Positions 8,518 through 19,039 of a stretch of 23,896 nt of DNA are shown here, in pieces (the stretch's first letter is position 1; the number at the start of each line of letters is the position of its first letter). The stretch spans positions 37,355 through 61,250 of the forward strand of contig KQ482038.1 of assembly GCA_001430745.1 (NCBI GenBank), read 5' to 3'. The DNA comes from Auxenochlorella pyrenoidosa (Eukaryota > Chlorophyta > Trebouxiophyceae > Chlorellales > Chlorellaceae). Below the pieces are notes generated by a model. That model was not told the DNA's origin and ran no database searches. It saw nothing but the letters and a program-made list of their open reading frames with translations. The translations under genes and the position numbers were made by a program.

Positions 8518-11500
8518 TCACCGACGTTGCCGGGTGGATGGCCACCACCCACGGGCACCGCCAGCTCCGCTGCTGCCCGCGCCGTCGGCGCCTGCCTGCG
8601 CCGCTGGCGTGGCTGCTGCCTCGGCCCGGCGCTCTTCCACCTCTCGGTCGAACCTTTTTACCGCAGCCGCCACGTTCCAGATGTAGTTGACGTCTGCAGC
8701 ACAGGTTGCCGGCAGGCAGCACGCATGGCATGTTACGCAAGCCCTGGGACGGCCCTGGAACGGCTCTGCATCCGCTTCAACGCTTTTGAGGTTTGTAGGC
8801 AGCGTGGAAGGGCACTGCTCTCAAGCCCCAGCCCCGGATGGAAGCAGTCCCCAGATGGAAGGTGCACAGCCATGCACCAGGAGAGCTTCGGTTTCAGAGA
8901 GGTGCACCGCTGGACGTGGAGTACAGCCATGCAGCAGGCGAGGTTTGAACCCTAGACAGGATGCACAGAGGCTCACCGCTGGGAGTAGAGCACAGGAAGT
9001 AGACCTGCTTGAGGCCCGGCAGGTCAGGCAGCACGCGCTCGCACCGCAGGTGCCCGCCGCCGGCGCTGCCCTGCAGGCAGGGGGGGTAGCGAGGCGCGGG
9101 CCTGGTCGCAGGCAGGGGGAGCGGGGCGCGGGCATGTGCGCAGGCAAGAGGAGCCCGGCGCGGGCCTGTGCGCAGGCCCAGCCGGCAACCACAGACACAG
9201 CACGGCCGTGCACATGGTGCATGCCCAGCAACACCCTTGCATGCCATCGCGTCGCGCACTTCAATGCAAGCAAACCACCGCTGGCCCTTCGCCAGGTTTT
9301 TGGTGCTTGGTGTCGCAAGCTCAATTGCGGTGAGCCAGGCTGTAAACACAAGCAAGCTCACCAGCATCTGCCAGCCGCGGCGTCGCATGTCCTCTATCAG
9401 CCGCCGGAAGCTCTTTGTGTCGACAGGGGCTGTCGAGTCGACAAACGGCCCAGTCACCACTGGCAGGGCGCCTGCTGCCGCTGCCGATGTCGGCGGCGCC
9501 CCTCCTGCAGCCGCCGCGCCTGCCGCGCCTGCCCCGGCCTCGCCTACAGCCGCAGAGCCCGGCCGGCTGGTGGCCAACGGAGCCTCTCCTTGCGCAGATC
9601 CCGGCCTGCTGCTGCCGCCCGCCCCCGCTGCTGCCCGGCGCGCCGTCGCGTCTATCATTGCCCGCATCGTTGCCGAGGTGGGGCCGGCGCCGGCGCCGGG
9701 GCCACCTGCATCGGCCACTGCCTCTGAGCGGCTGGCGTGTCGGCTGGCAGCCTCTCGTGCGACCGCGGCCACATCATCGTCCTGTGGGCAGGGTTCCAGC
9801 CAGAGGGGTGGCAGGGAACAGGCACGTGGGGCGGGCCCAAGGTCACAGGGACGGAGACGGCAATGCGCAACATAAGCCAGCCAACACGCCCGGGTGAGCG
9901 CACAGGTGGGCTGGCAGGCTGGGCGGGCACTGTGCACTGCATCCATTTTAGGTATAGCGCCAGGCACAGGCAAACGAAGCAGCGCTCCTTGCTTGCTTCA
10001 AGCGCCCGCATCAGCCCTTGCAACAGCGCTGGCACTGGGTGGCAGCCAAGGTACGGCCAGAGCCGCGCTGCACTGCCCACTTGGGCAGCTTCCAGCCACC
10101 CATTGGAGGGCCCAGATGCACCAGCAACAGTGCGCTCGCAGAGGCACACCCCATCGGACTCTTGAAAGGAAACTCAAGATCTCAAGAGATAATTTCAAGA
10201 TTCTTCTCACCCGCAGAAGCAGCTGGTAATCCAAGTCATCTTCGTGCAGCACCAGCCCCCCCTCCAACTGCAGCGGCGGCAGGCCGCCGCCACTCGCGTC
10301 ACCACTAGGCATCCACGACGCCTGCTGCGCTGGCCCGGGCGGTGGGCTGCCGGGGCCGCCACCGCCGCGGTGCAGCACGCGCACTCCGCTGCCGCGCTCT
10401 CTCAACACCTGCGTGGCCAGGCGGTGCTGCGCCAGCAGCTGCCGCCGCGTGCGCTCGGCGCGCGCGGCAGCAGCATGGTCAACTGGCGCTTGCGCCTGCA
10501 GAGCCGGGAAGCTGCTGTTGGGCCCCGCTGAGCCGGCCGCTGTGTCACAGCCGCTGCCCTGCAGGTGTGGTTCCCCGGCGGGGCGCAGCCGGGCCCAGAA
10601 GCTGCTGCTCTGCTGCGCCGCCGTGCGGGCGGCAGACGCCCCCGCCGCCTGCTCCTGCTCTGCCAGAGCGGCTGCCAGCTGAGCATCCTCCTCCTCTTGG
10701 ATGCGCTGCGCCAGCTCCCAATCCGACAGCTGCAGCAGCGTCAGGTGCGCCGCCGGCGACGGCGGCTGGTCAGCAGCGGCGGCGGCCAGGGCAGCATCCT
10801 CCTCTGCCTGTAGCTGCGCGGCCAGCCGCCAGTCATCATCATGCACGCCTCCCCCGCTGCTGCTGCCGTGCTGCCGCTGCTGCGGGTCCCAGCCCTGGCC
10901 TGCCGCCTGCTGGAGCTGCCGCCAATCCAGCCCGTCCAGCTGCCAGTCGTCCACGGCCGGCTCCTCATGTGCATCAAACCAAGCCTCGACAGGGGAGGCC
11001 GGGGGCTGTGCTGCTCTGCCTGCTGCTGCTGCTGCACCTGTTCCTAGCGTCGCTGCTTCCGCCGCTCCTGCTGGCACCCCTGGCGACGTCTGCCCCGCTG
11101 CTGCAGGTGATGCCGGGCTGCTGCTGTCCCCAACCATCATCAAGCCCAGGAGATGGCTCAGCTCGGGGTCCTCAACAGCTGCCTCGCATGGCCCCCCGCT
11201 GTTGGCGCTGCTCGCTGCGGCCTGCTGCTCCCGCTGCGCATGCTCTGCCAGCCCCGCTGCTGGACCGCCAAGCTGCTGCCGCACCCAGTCGAGGAAGCCC
11301 GGGTCTGCCGCCTGCTCTGGGCCGCTGATTGTGAAGCACGCCAGCTGGCGCCCGCTGCCGGCCTCCAGTGCAATTAGCAGGTTGTCAGCGGCGAGTGCTA
11401 GGCTGTACGGCTGCCCTGCCTTGTGCCCTGAGCAGGTCGAGGAGCCTTGTGGCGACGCGCAGGCATCCTCGTCATGCTGGCTGCTCAGCCTGCCGGGTGC

Positions 11501-11920
11501 CAGGGTGCAGCAAAGGGATGAAACTTAGCTGGCGGCTGCCGACAACTGGCTTGCTGGCTGCTCTCGAAGCACCAGTCATGATGTTTGTTCAAGGCGACAG
11601 ACAACAACTGTTGACGAGCTCATGTCTTCTACTCTTCCTTTTTCTAATTTGACTGATTTCTGCCTGATTGCTGCAATGCTGGGTCAAGGTCTTGAGACAG
11701 TCTATATCATTTGCACGTGCCGCTGGCGGCCGCCACCAGGCGCCTCTGCCCCAACCTGAGCCGTAATGATTGTGCGGCCTTGGGCGGTCGATCGCAAGCG
11801 GCACACTCGCCTGGTCTCGGCTTGAGCTTCAGCGTGCTCTGCCGCCCGCTCCCGCTTTCTTTCCGCACGAGTTTCGGAGCTTGCCAGTGCTTCAAACGGA
11901 TTGGCTCCCCCTCGGGACAT
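8518..11920 (-). CDS. Unrecognised protein with two MIU/UIM-like ubiquitin-binding helices
   Basis: I do not recognise the family. Firm exons: 11489-10211, 9781-9362, 9070-8977 and 8693-8518, the last ending in TGA at 8520-8518. A tentative first exon, 11920-11811, opens with MSRGGANPFEALASSETRAE; it joins in phase only through a GC donor (AG|GCGAGT). That model gives about 692 aa. The middle is Ala/Gln/Pro-rich. Two acidic helices, DDDWRLAAQLQAEED and SDWELAQRIQEEEDAQLAAA (near residues 255-313; the second at 10655-10723), resemble the MIU or UIM motifs of ubiquitin-binding proteins such as MINDY deubiquitinases. No catalytic domain is visible. A more ordered C-terminal block (SFRRLIEDMRRRGWQML, LRCERVLPDLPGLKQVYFL, DVNYIWNVAAAVKRFDRE) may be a conserved domain. 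Ubiquitin binding is inferred from the motifs alone. Exons 2-5 are well supported by phase; the N-terminus is weak. Confidence 0.65.
9782..10210 (-). other. Long intron of the MIU-like gene with nothing recognisable
   Basis: A 429-nt intron, donor CTGCGG|GTGAGA and acceptor CCCACAG|GACG. An A-rich segment near 10160-10200 has tcaagatctcaagagata-type direct repeats. The next intron, 9071-9361, also shows nothing. Confidence 0.55.
11490..11810 (-). other. Possible GC-AG intron at the start of the MIU-like gene
   Basis: A donor AG|GCGAGT at 11811/11810 and an acceptor CCCGGCAG|GCTG at 11490/11489 join in phase. No nearby GT donor gives the needed phase 2. The upstream exon itself is unproven, so this is a hypothesis. 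Confidence 0.3.
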
Positions 11921-12880
11921 GCCGTGGTGTGTATGTTGTAAGCAAGGCAAGGAGTGGCACGCAGCAAGGCTCTGAGCATGCTGGGTGTGCTGCCAGGCGG
12001 TGAGCAGGCGGCGGCAGGAGCGCGCCGGGGGTGGCAGATTCTCCATTGGGGAGGGAGGGATGACACCGGTACAACCTCAAACCGATTCATACTGCAGCTG
12101 AACGGCTTGCCAGGCCACCGCCACCCCGCGTTCTCAGCCGTTGATGATCACAGTCGGCTGTGATGTTCACAGTCGGTTTTCAGGAGCCTTGCCGACTGCA
12201 GCTACAAGCGTGCGGCCCCATTTATGTCGTCCAATTGAAGCATCATCCCTTGCTACCTCATGCCCATGCGAGAGCGATGCCTCACAGTCGGCACTCTCGC
12301 ATTGCACAATGCATAACCATGCGTGACGCCCTGGAATGCATTGGCCGACCTGAACCAACCACCAGCCTGCTCGCATTGTACTGTCCCCAGCTTGCGCTAC
12401 CTCAAACTGCATTCCCTCGTGCTGCAATGCTTTCCGCTGTGCTACCAAGGCTTCTTTCGCAGCCCTGCCCCTACACTGCGGCTGTAGCAGGAGCAGCGCC
12501 AGGAGAGGCATCGGCGGCCTGAGGGCAGCTGCAAGTGCAGCGCTCTTGTGTTGGGATGCTGTAACACTTTTCCATGTTGGCAGTGTGTCTTCCACGTATT
12601 GGGTCGATGAGCAAAGGAGACAGCAACAAATCCACATGCGTGTGAGGGTTGCGGCGAAGTGCCCGCTGGGGCGGCAACCAGCTTTTCTCTGGCAGTAGTA
12701 CCGCACTGCGGCATAACACTTTAGCTTCTTTGAACATCCTGTACGTGTCGACTTGTCTCGAAACAGCCCAGCACGCTCTCGTCACACACTTGCCTGCTGC
12801 CAACAGCCTGTCCTCTTCCCTTTGGCTGGCTGACTTTGATCACACCTTCCTTACAGTAACGTTGATATTTTGCACACGTG
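11921..12880. promoter_or_regulatory. Divergent intergenic region with repeated CACAGTCGG boxes
   Basis: About 960 bases lie between the tentative start of the MIU-like gene (minus) and the start of GPKOW (plus). Base composition is less GC-rich than the genes. CACAGTCGG occurs three times on the plus strand (12149-12157, 12168-12176, 12283-12291); the first forms part of a CACAGTCGGCTGTG inverted repeat. Open frames here look like noise. Confidence 0.45.
12875..12880 (+). promoter_or_regulatory. G-box CACGTG abutting the GPKOW start codon
   Basis: The palindrome CACGTG directly precedes ATG 12881. G-boxes bind bZIP and bHLH factors in plants. Here it probably lies in the 5' UTR, and it may be chance in GC-rich DNA. 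Confidence 0.25.
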
Positions 12881-15800
12881 ATGGCCTCGGGCGGAGACGC
12901 CCCAAAGCCGGCCGGCGGCTTCTCGCTCTCCCTGGGCGCAGCAGCGGCCAAGAAGCCACCTGTTCCCCGTGCCCGTGCTCTGGGGGAGCGAGACGATGCG
13001 GGGCGCGATGGTCCAGTGCGGGAGGAAGTGCTGGGCTTTGGTGCCGACGGCGGCCTGCAGACGGCAGCGGCGCCGGCTCCCAAGCGAGGGCCTATGGTCA
13101 TCCCCAAGCAGGAGAACTCGTACCGGTAAGCAGCATGATAGCTCAACGTGTGATAGACGTGTCGTCGCAGTCTCCAGGCTGTCAGGGCTGCGTGCCAGTG
13201 CCAGTCGTCGACAGCTTCTCCCAAAGCCTGGGCCCTCCCCCTCTGGCTGCCTCGTCCCACTAACAACCAACGCTGCTGACGGCGCTGCTGCCCGTGCACT
13301 GCAGTGCCGGATCCAAGTTCGTGCCCACCTACATCCCAGAGGCAGCAGACAAGATAGATGGCGAGGGCATTGACAAGTTTGAGACGGCGGCGCACGACAC
13401 GGCCGTCGCACAGCAGCACGTCACCTACGGCCTCCACCTGCGCTCGAGACCGCAGGTGGGTGCTGCGGTCTGTTGACCGCAGGCGGGTGCTGCGGGGCGT
13501 GCTATTGGGCGCTGCTAGTCGCTGCGAGGGCGTGCTGGGCGTCTTGGACCGTCGGACGCAGGCGCCGCATCGCCATCCAGAGGGCTGGCCTTGGGCGTCT
13601 CCTCTTCAGACATGCACTGTGCAGGCGCATGCGTTGCAGGCGCCGCACGCTGGCCAGCGCTGGTACGTATCGTACGTTCTTCAGTGCTGCTGGGTGCGCC
13701 ACTGCTTCACTTCCGGTGCTTTCTGGTCCCGTGCATGCAGGATGGGGCAGCCAATGGAGGGCAGCAGCAGGAGGATGGCCCGCCAGCAGTGCCCGGCGAC
13801 AGGGACGCGGCAAAGCTCAAGTGCGGCTGCTGCCAGGGGGAGGGGTGTGGAACCTTGCATAGCGCAGACAAGAGGGCCGGCCAACAGTGAAGGCCGCCCT
13901 GCAGTTGGGCGCGCCCAGCCCCGTCCTCCTCGTATTGAGTGGTGTGCGTGGGGGCAGGGCGGCAGGGGCCCTGGCATCGCGGCCGCCTGGGGCTGGCCGG
14001 GAGGCCCTGTCACAGTACAAGAGCACCCTTCTTGGGCTGCGCCAACCCCACGCATACACCACCACCACCACCTCTACCATGCACACACACACACACCAGC
14101 ATTACCACCACCAACAACAACAGAACCCACCCCCCGACCCACCCTCCCGGCAGGGAGGACCTGGCGGCGCTGCCCCCGGAGGCCGACCTGGACGCCTATG
14201 CCGCCATGCCCGTGGAGCAGTTTGGCATGGCGCTGCTGCGGTGAGGGCGGGGTGCTGGGGCTGCAGGGCAGGGCCGGATAGGGCGGGGCAGTTTGGCATG
14301 GCGCTGCTGCGGTGAGGGCGGGGCGCCGCAGGGCAGGGCAGGGCAGGGTGGAGCAGTATGGCATGGCGCTGCTGCGGTGAGGGCGGGCGGGGCGCCGCGG
14401 GGCAGGGCGGGGCCGGGCAGGGCCGGGCAGGGCCGGGCAGGGCCGGGCAGTGCAGGCCAAGCCCTGCTGGAGCTGGGGGGCGTCAGGGGACAGCTGGGAG
14501 GTTGGGGGAACGGGGACTGCCTCTGCCTCGTTTGGCCACCCCAAGCAGTAAGGCGCTGCTGGCAGGAGCTGGGGCAGGGCGGCACCCGAGCGCCGCCAGA
14601 AAGCTAGGAGGTAGGCGGCGCAGGGTGACTGGTGCCGGTCTGCCCAGAGCATGCCCTGAGCGTCCGCCTCTTCTTTTCTTCGTTTCCTCTTCTGCAAGCC
14701 GGTTCTGACAAACGACCCCGCCCACGTTCGCTTCGTGGCCTCTGGTCCACTGTGCAGTGGCATGGGCTGGACAGAGGGCAAGGCCATTGGGAGAGGGGCC
14801 AAGGAGGAGGTGACGGCTAAGGAGCTGGTCAGGTGAGGGGGCCCTGCGGCGCCGCGCTGTGCATGCTCCGCGCCGCCGCGCTCTGCCAGTGCACGGGCTG
14901 CTTCCGTGCGTGCCGCACCGTGGGATGGCGTGGCATGTAGCCGACACACTTCACGCAGCAGGCGTGTGCTGGAAGCCTGTCCACTGAGCCCGGACCCCCC
15001 CTCTGGCGCCCGGGCCGTGCTGCCACAGGCGGCCGCAGCGGCTGGGCCTGGGCGCGGCGCCGGCGCCGGAGCAGCAGACAAAGAAGTACATCAAGCCAGG
15101 CAGGCTGGGGCCGGGCTCGCGCCGTGGATGCCTGCCGCTTCGTGGTTTTCTGGCTTGTGCTCTTCTGGCTTGGGCAGATAGAAGAGCAGGAGGGTGCGGC
15201 GGCGGTGCACCTGGGCTGGCCGGAGGGCTGGGCACGCGTGCGCTGTGCCCCCGGCCGCCTGCTACGCGAACACTGTTCCCGTAAGATCACTCGAGAAGCA
15301 AGGGCGGCCCCTGCTGCGCTCTGCAGGGAAGAGCTGGGCAGGCATGGTACTCAGGAACAGTAGCAACCCTGACGCTTTCTATTAGTTTATTTATTTTTTG
15401 CTGCAGGGGAGAGCCGGGAGAAGAAGGATCTGGTGTACGTGGATGATCAGGGGGTGATGCGCAGCAGCAAGCCGGTGGACGGTCAGCTGGTGGAGCGGCG
15501 GCGCGAGGGGGTGCACCCCGGCAAGGCAAGCAGCCGCCGGCCGCGCGCATCTTGAGCCCAGCCGCGCGCGCCTTGAGCCCGGCTGCTGCGCACCTTGAGC
15601 CCGGCTGCCGCGCTGCTGTTCCCAATGTTACATCGTGGCCCGGGCCGCGGCCCCCCAGCCTGCCGTGCACTGTTCCCTCGCTTGTGTCGGCGGCAGCTAA
15701 GCTCCATGCCCCCTCCCCCACCCAAAGCACACACACACACACACAACACACCACCCCACACACACCACCACCACCGCCCTGCCCTGCAGGTCATGCGGGT

Positions 15801-18199
15801 GGTGGAGGGGCGGCACAGCGGCCTGCTGTGCGAGGTGCAAGCGCTCGAGCCTCGAGAGGAGGGGCGCTCGGGTGAGCGCCGCGCCGCCGCTCCTGGGGCC
15901 GGCTTGAGGGCCGCGCTGCCTCGCGTGGGCTGTGGCATCAAGAAACGGCAGTAGGGGAGGGGGGCTAGACGCTGTGGCCGTTGCGGAACGAGCAACGGCG
16001 GCCATGTGAGCTCACCCTTCACGATGATTATTGGGGAAGCAAAATCAGGGCGCTGCCCGCTCCATCGCTCCTGTTCCTCGTGAGACAGCTGCTGGGTCGC
16101 AGTCCCTGGCCCTGGGAGCCTGGGAGCCGGCCGCCCTCGCCCTGCCTGCCGCCTGCCCGCCTGCCGACGACTGCCTGTGGCCACCTGGCTGCTCGCTCGC
16201 TGCAGAGCGGGCACGGGTGCGGCTGCTGCCGTCCTACGAAGTGGTCACAGTGCGCTGCAAGGAGCTCGGCGAGCGGGATGAGAAGTCGCGTGAGGAGCGG
16301 GAGCGGGAGCGGCCAGGCAGCAGGGGCGGCAGCGGCGGCGGCGGCGGGCGGGGGAGCAGAGAAGGCGGGCGGGAGGGCGAGGAGCGCCGGCGCGAGCACG
16401 ACGAGCCACGGGAGGAGGAGCGGGGCGGCGGCAAGCGGGGTGAGGGTGCTGGCCCCCCTGGCTCGGGGCCTGGCTTTTGGAGGCAGGGCGGCCTGGCTGC
16501 GCCTGCCGCCTGTCGGAGCCCTGGCCACCTGCCATTGCCACCGCCATGTCTTGCCCAGCCGGGCGTATAGGCGGCGCATGCGCTGCCTGCCTTATGTGTG
16601 TCCTCAGGATCGTCCAGGCAGGAATGCCATGACGGGCTGGCATGCTGACCACGACTTCGCTTCCACCTGTGCAGACCGGGATGGTGAGCGAGAGGAGCGC
16701 GGCGGCAGCAGCAAGCGGCACCGGCAGCGCGACTCGCCGCCGTCGCCGGCAGCAGCGGAGGAACGGCCCTGGCTTGTGCCGAACATCAGGTGGGCGTCCA
16801 TGTCACTGCACAGACATCAGTACCAGCGGTACACATGCACACCAACCTGTCTCCCATGGCCTGGTTGGTTCTAGCGGTGCCAGGCGCACACAAGGCAAGG
16901 CGCTCGCCACTCCCCACCTCGCCAGCCCATGCACTTTCCTCCTGTCCTTGCAGGGTGAAGATTGTGGACAAGCGGGCCAAGGGCGGGCGGCTGTACCTCA
17001 AAAAGGGGACGATTGTGGACGTCAAGACACCCACCGGTGAGCGCGCGCTCCCTCCCCCCGCCCCCACCCCTATGAACATGCCACGCATGTGTGTGTGGGC
17101 GCCAACTGGCCCTTTGACGGGAGCCGGCATGGCCGGCTGCAAAGCATTGTCAAGGACAGCGCTGCTCGAGCAGCGCCCCACCTGCTGCTATGATGCAGTT
17201 GCCCCAACCTGCATGCACGCTCGTCCCGCCGCCAGGCGCACCCGCCCTCCACCCACCCACCCACCCCCGCAATGGCACCTTGCCGCAGTGTGCGACGTGT
17301 TTGTGGACGACCTCAAGCAGAGCGTGCTGGTGAGGGGGCAGCAGGCGGGAGGGGGGCAGCGCCAGCTGGGTGCCTGAGGGCAGGGAGGATGTAGATTCGC
17401 ATCAGCACTGTGCATCTGGGTGCCGTTGTGGGCATGGGCGACGCCGGAGAATGGCAGAACCGCTGCTTGATCCGGGGTGTCAGAAAGAAGCTCAAGGCAG
17501 GCTGGCGAGCGGGCAGCTGCAGGTGCCCGCGCCGCCGCTGCTGGGCGCAGCGCAGCGGCAGCGGCAGGCTGGCATGCCCGCGACAAAGACAGCCTCGCCA
17601 CCCATGCCTGCACCCGGCTGCCCTCGCCTTACCCACAAGCACAGGACCTGGAGCAGCGGCAGCTGGAGACGGTGGTGCCTGCTGCCGAGGGCACGCCGGT
17701 GCTGGTCCTGGCGGGCCCGCTGCGCGGCAAGCAGGGCCGCCTGCTCAAGCGCAACACAGGTGGGGGCGGGCGGGCGCCGACACGGGCGGCGCCACGGCGG
17801 CGAGGCGTCTCGGTTGGTCTGGGCTCTATGGGTAGCCTGCTGGCATGGAAGAGGCGGTCTCCTTTTCTTGGCAGAGGGCACATAGTCAGCGCCAACGCAA
17901 GCGAGGGGCGCTTGCAGCGCGCCCCGCACCCAGCCGCCCACCTCCGGTGCCACTCTGCACAGTCGGGCCTGGTGTAGTTGCTGTGTCCCTGCCTTGGCTG
18001 CTCGCAGTACACGCCCCCCCTGCACATGTGCACCCATATGGGCCCCGGTGCCTCACCCTGCCCCCTTGCACCCCCGCATGGTACTGCAGAGACGGGCCTG
18101 GCGGCGGTGCAGCTGACGTCCGACTTCTCGCTGCACAAGCTGTCGCTGGACGATGTGTCCGAGTATGTGGGGCCCCTGGACGCCTGGGAGGACGCCTGA
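12881..18199 (+). CDS. GPKOW: G-patch and KOW domain spliceosomal protein, GPKOW/MOS2 family
   Basis: GPKOW/MOS2/Spp2-type proteins are nuclear; the G-patch activates a DEAH helicase (DHX16/Prp2 class) in the spliceosome, and plant MOS2 also acts in microRNA processing. Exons: 12881-13125, 13305-13455, 13741-13820, 14154-14240, 14758-14832, 15029-15099, 15407-15525, 15790-15871, 16206-16439, 16675-16789, 16954-17036, 17289-17329, 17645-17759, 18090-18199. They total 1608 nt, 535 aa plus TGA, all in phase. The N-terminus (GGFSLSLG) fits the family. The G-patch is at ~176-214 (VEQFGMALLRGMGWTEGKAIG, then RLGLG). KOW1 starts near 275 (KVMRVVEGRHSGLLCEV). An Arg/Glu/Gly-rich linker covers ~330-410. 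Next come WLVPNIRVKIVDKRAKGGRL at ~415-435 and KOW2 at ~475-520 (VLVLAGPLRGKQGRLL). Human GPKOW has about 476 aa. Introns 6 and 7 use GC donors, each confirmed by conserved residues across the join. Exon edges are duplicated at 13455, 14240 and the stop codon. Confidence 0.93.
13448..13495 (+). repeat. Duplicated exon donor edge, second copy GT to GC
   Basis: The donor edge of GPKOW exon 2 (gaccgcag|gtgggtgctgcgg, 13448-13468) is repeated 27 nt later at 13475-13495. The single difference in 21 bases turns the GT into GC. Confidence 0.85.
14057..14096 (+). repeat. CAC and CA microsatellites in GPKOW intron 3
   Basis: A short (CAC)n tract and then (CA)7-8 precede the acceptor of exon 4 (14154). 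A second CA tract lies at 15728-15744 before the acceptor of exon 8. The rest of intron 13821-14153 shows nothing recognisable. Confidence 0.8.
14212..14387 (+). repeat. Triplicated exon donor edge in GPKOW intron 4
   Basis: The last 24 bases of exon 4 plus donor and the first intron bases (14217-14252) recur at 14288-14323 and 14353-14387. Core cgctgctgcg|gtgagggcgg is intact in all copies; the third has one t-to-a change. Each copy carries the in-frame TGA that overlaps the donor. They lie in the 517-nt intron 14241-14757. Confidence 0.9.
14411..14450 (+). repeat. Perfect 10-nt tandem repeat, four copies
   Basis: ggccgggcag is repeated four times without change in GPKOW intron 4, downstream of the triplicated donor edges. 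It looks like a recent local expansion. Confidence 0.9.
15100..15406 (+). other. GC-AG intron in the GPKOW gene
   Basis: The donor is CCAG|GCAGGC and the acceptor TGCTGCAG|GGGAG, phase 1. The join reads KKYIKPGESREKKDLV, matching the KPG(E/D)-R-(K/R) block that follows the G-patch in GPKOW proteins. Confidence 0.8.
15526..15789 (+). other. GC-AG intron in the GPKOW gene
   Basis: The donor is AAG|GCAAGC and the acceptor CCCTGCAG|GTCATG, phase 0. The join reads HPGKVMRVVEGRHSG at the start of the first KOW domain. A triplicated ~21-nt repeat (15541-15604) begins 15 nt inside the intron, and a CA-rich tract precedes the acceptor. Confidence 0.85.
15541..15604 (+). repeat. 21- to 22-nt tandem repeat, three copies
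   Basis: Units at 15541-15561, 15562-15582 and 15583-15604 share a ccttgagccc(a/g)g core. They sit just inside GC-AG intron 15526-15789. Confidence 0.8.
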
Positions 18200-18311
18200 G
18201 GGCGGCTCCCATGGCAGCAGCAGCTGCAAGGCAGCTGCAAGGCAGCTTCTTCGGACGCCTGGGAGGACGCCTGAGGGGGCGCCAAGACGCCCTGGGAGGA
18301 CGCCTGAGGGG
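18178..18311 (+). repeat. Triplicated GPKOW stop-codon edge in the 3' UTR
   Basis: The final coding bases and stop (core cctgggaggacgcctgaggg) occur at the true end (18178-18204) and again at 18253-18280 and 18285-18311. Only the first is in the reading frame of the gene. Confidence 0.9.
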
Positions 18312-19039
18312 AAGCAAACATCAGCCGCCAGGCGGCGCCTATGGCAGCAGCCGTCTGGCAGCGCCTGCCACACCCAGACAGCACCTGTGCAGTGCACCGC
18401 GCAGCAGGCCAGGGCAGCGCCGGGCACCAGACAGCGCTGCAAGCCTTTCACCCAGACAGTGCTGCAAGTCTTTGATATGGCTTTGCATCCGTGCTGCAGA
18501 GCACCTCCGTTACAGAACGCTGCTGCATACTGGAAGTGAGTGCAGAGCACAGAGCGCTGGGAATTTGTCTGTCCATCCGTGTGAGGGCCAGGAACAGGGC
18601 AAGTTGGGCATACGGGTAACGAATGCTTTGAAGAAGGTGGGAAAGGCACATGGTGCGCTAGCAGGACTCTGCTGGGAAAAGACTCTGATGAACAAGAACG
18701 AATGCGTAGCACAAGTGGGCAGCCATCGTGGCAGGAGATCTCATGCGGCATGCAATTCTAGCACATGACGCTCAAGGAACAGGGACATGCGTTTGAGCCG
18801 CCAGCCTGCAGGCGTTGCGGTTAGGCCGCAAGCAGTCCTGTACAGCATGGGCGCGAGCTCGGCAGCATGGTGCATCGCGGCGCTCGGCAAGCGGCCCGAG
18901 CAGGCTGCTGTATACTGGTCACGTCGCTGCGGGCTGGGTGCCCACAGCATCGCGATGACCTTTCCAAGAAGCCTTGGCTCTGCTGCACCCTTTGAGCCAG
19001 CAAGACTGCCAGCTGGCAGGGCTGGCAGGCCAGCATGCC
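18200..19039. other. Convergent 3' region between GPKOW and the MARVEL-like gene
   Basis: This holds the 3' UTRs and poly(A) sites of both genes. Besides the stop-edge repeats there is a duplicated block (cagacag(c/t)gctgcaag, near 18429 and 18453). A TGTAA, the poly(A) signal known in Chlamydomonas, lies on the minus strand at 18510-18514, 526 nt past the minus-strand stop; its use here is a guess. No gene is seen. Confidence 0.5.

Noticed and set aside
8860..8985. A further duplicated donor edge near 8977 in the MIU-like gene
   Set aside because: A block near 8897-8915 resembles the donor edge, but similarity is too low to separate from chance in GC-rich sequence.
9300..9362. An apparent membrane helix (SLLVFTAWLTAIELA) in the MIU-like gene
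   Set aside because: It arises only by reading through a strong donor (ATGCTG|GTGAGC at 9362/9361). The next exon at 9070 joins in phase without it.
12149..12291. CACAGTCGG copies as terminal repeats of a small transposon
   Set aside because: They are direct, short, and lack target-site duplications or an internal coding region.
12100..12880. Possible extra gene on the minus strand (179- and 110-codon frames)
   Set aside because: No start context, splice pattern or recognisable motif, and base composition resembles intergenic DNA.
14074..15081. A 335-codon minus-strand open frame
   Set aside because: It overlaps GPKOW exons 4-6 and their repeat-filled introns. Its proline/alanine repeats are the reverse reading of the tandem arrays.
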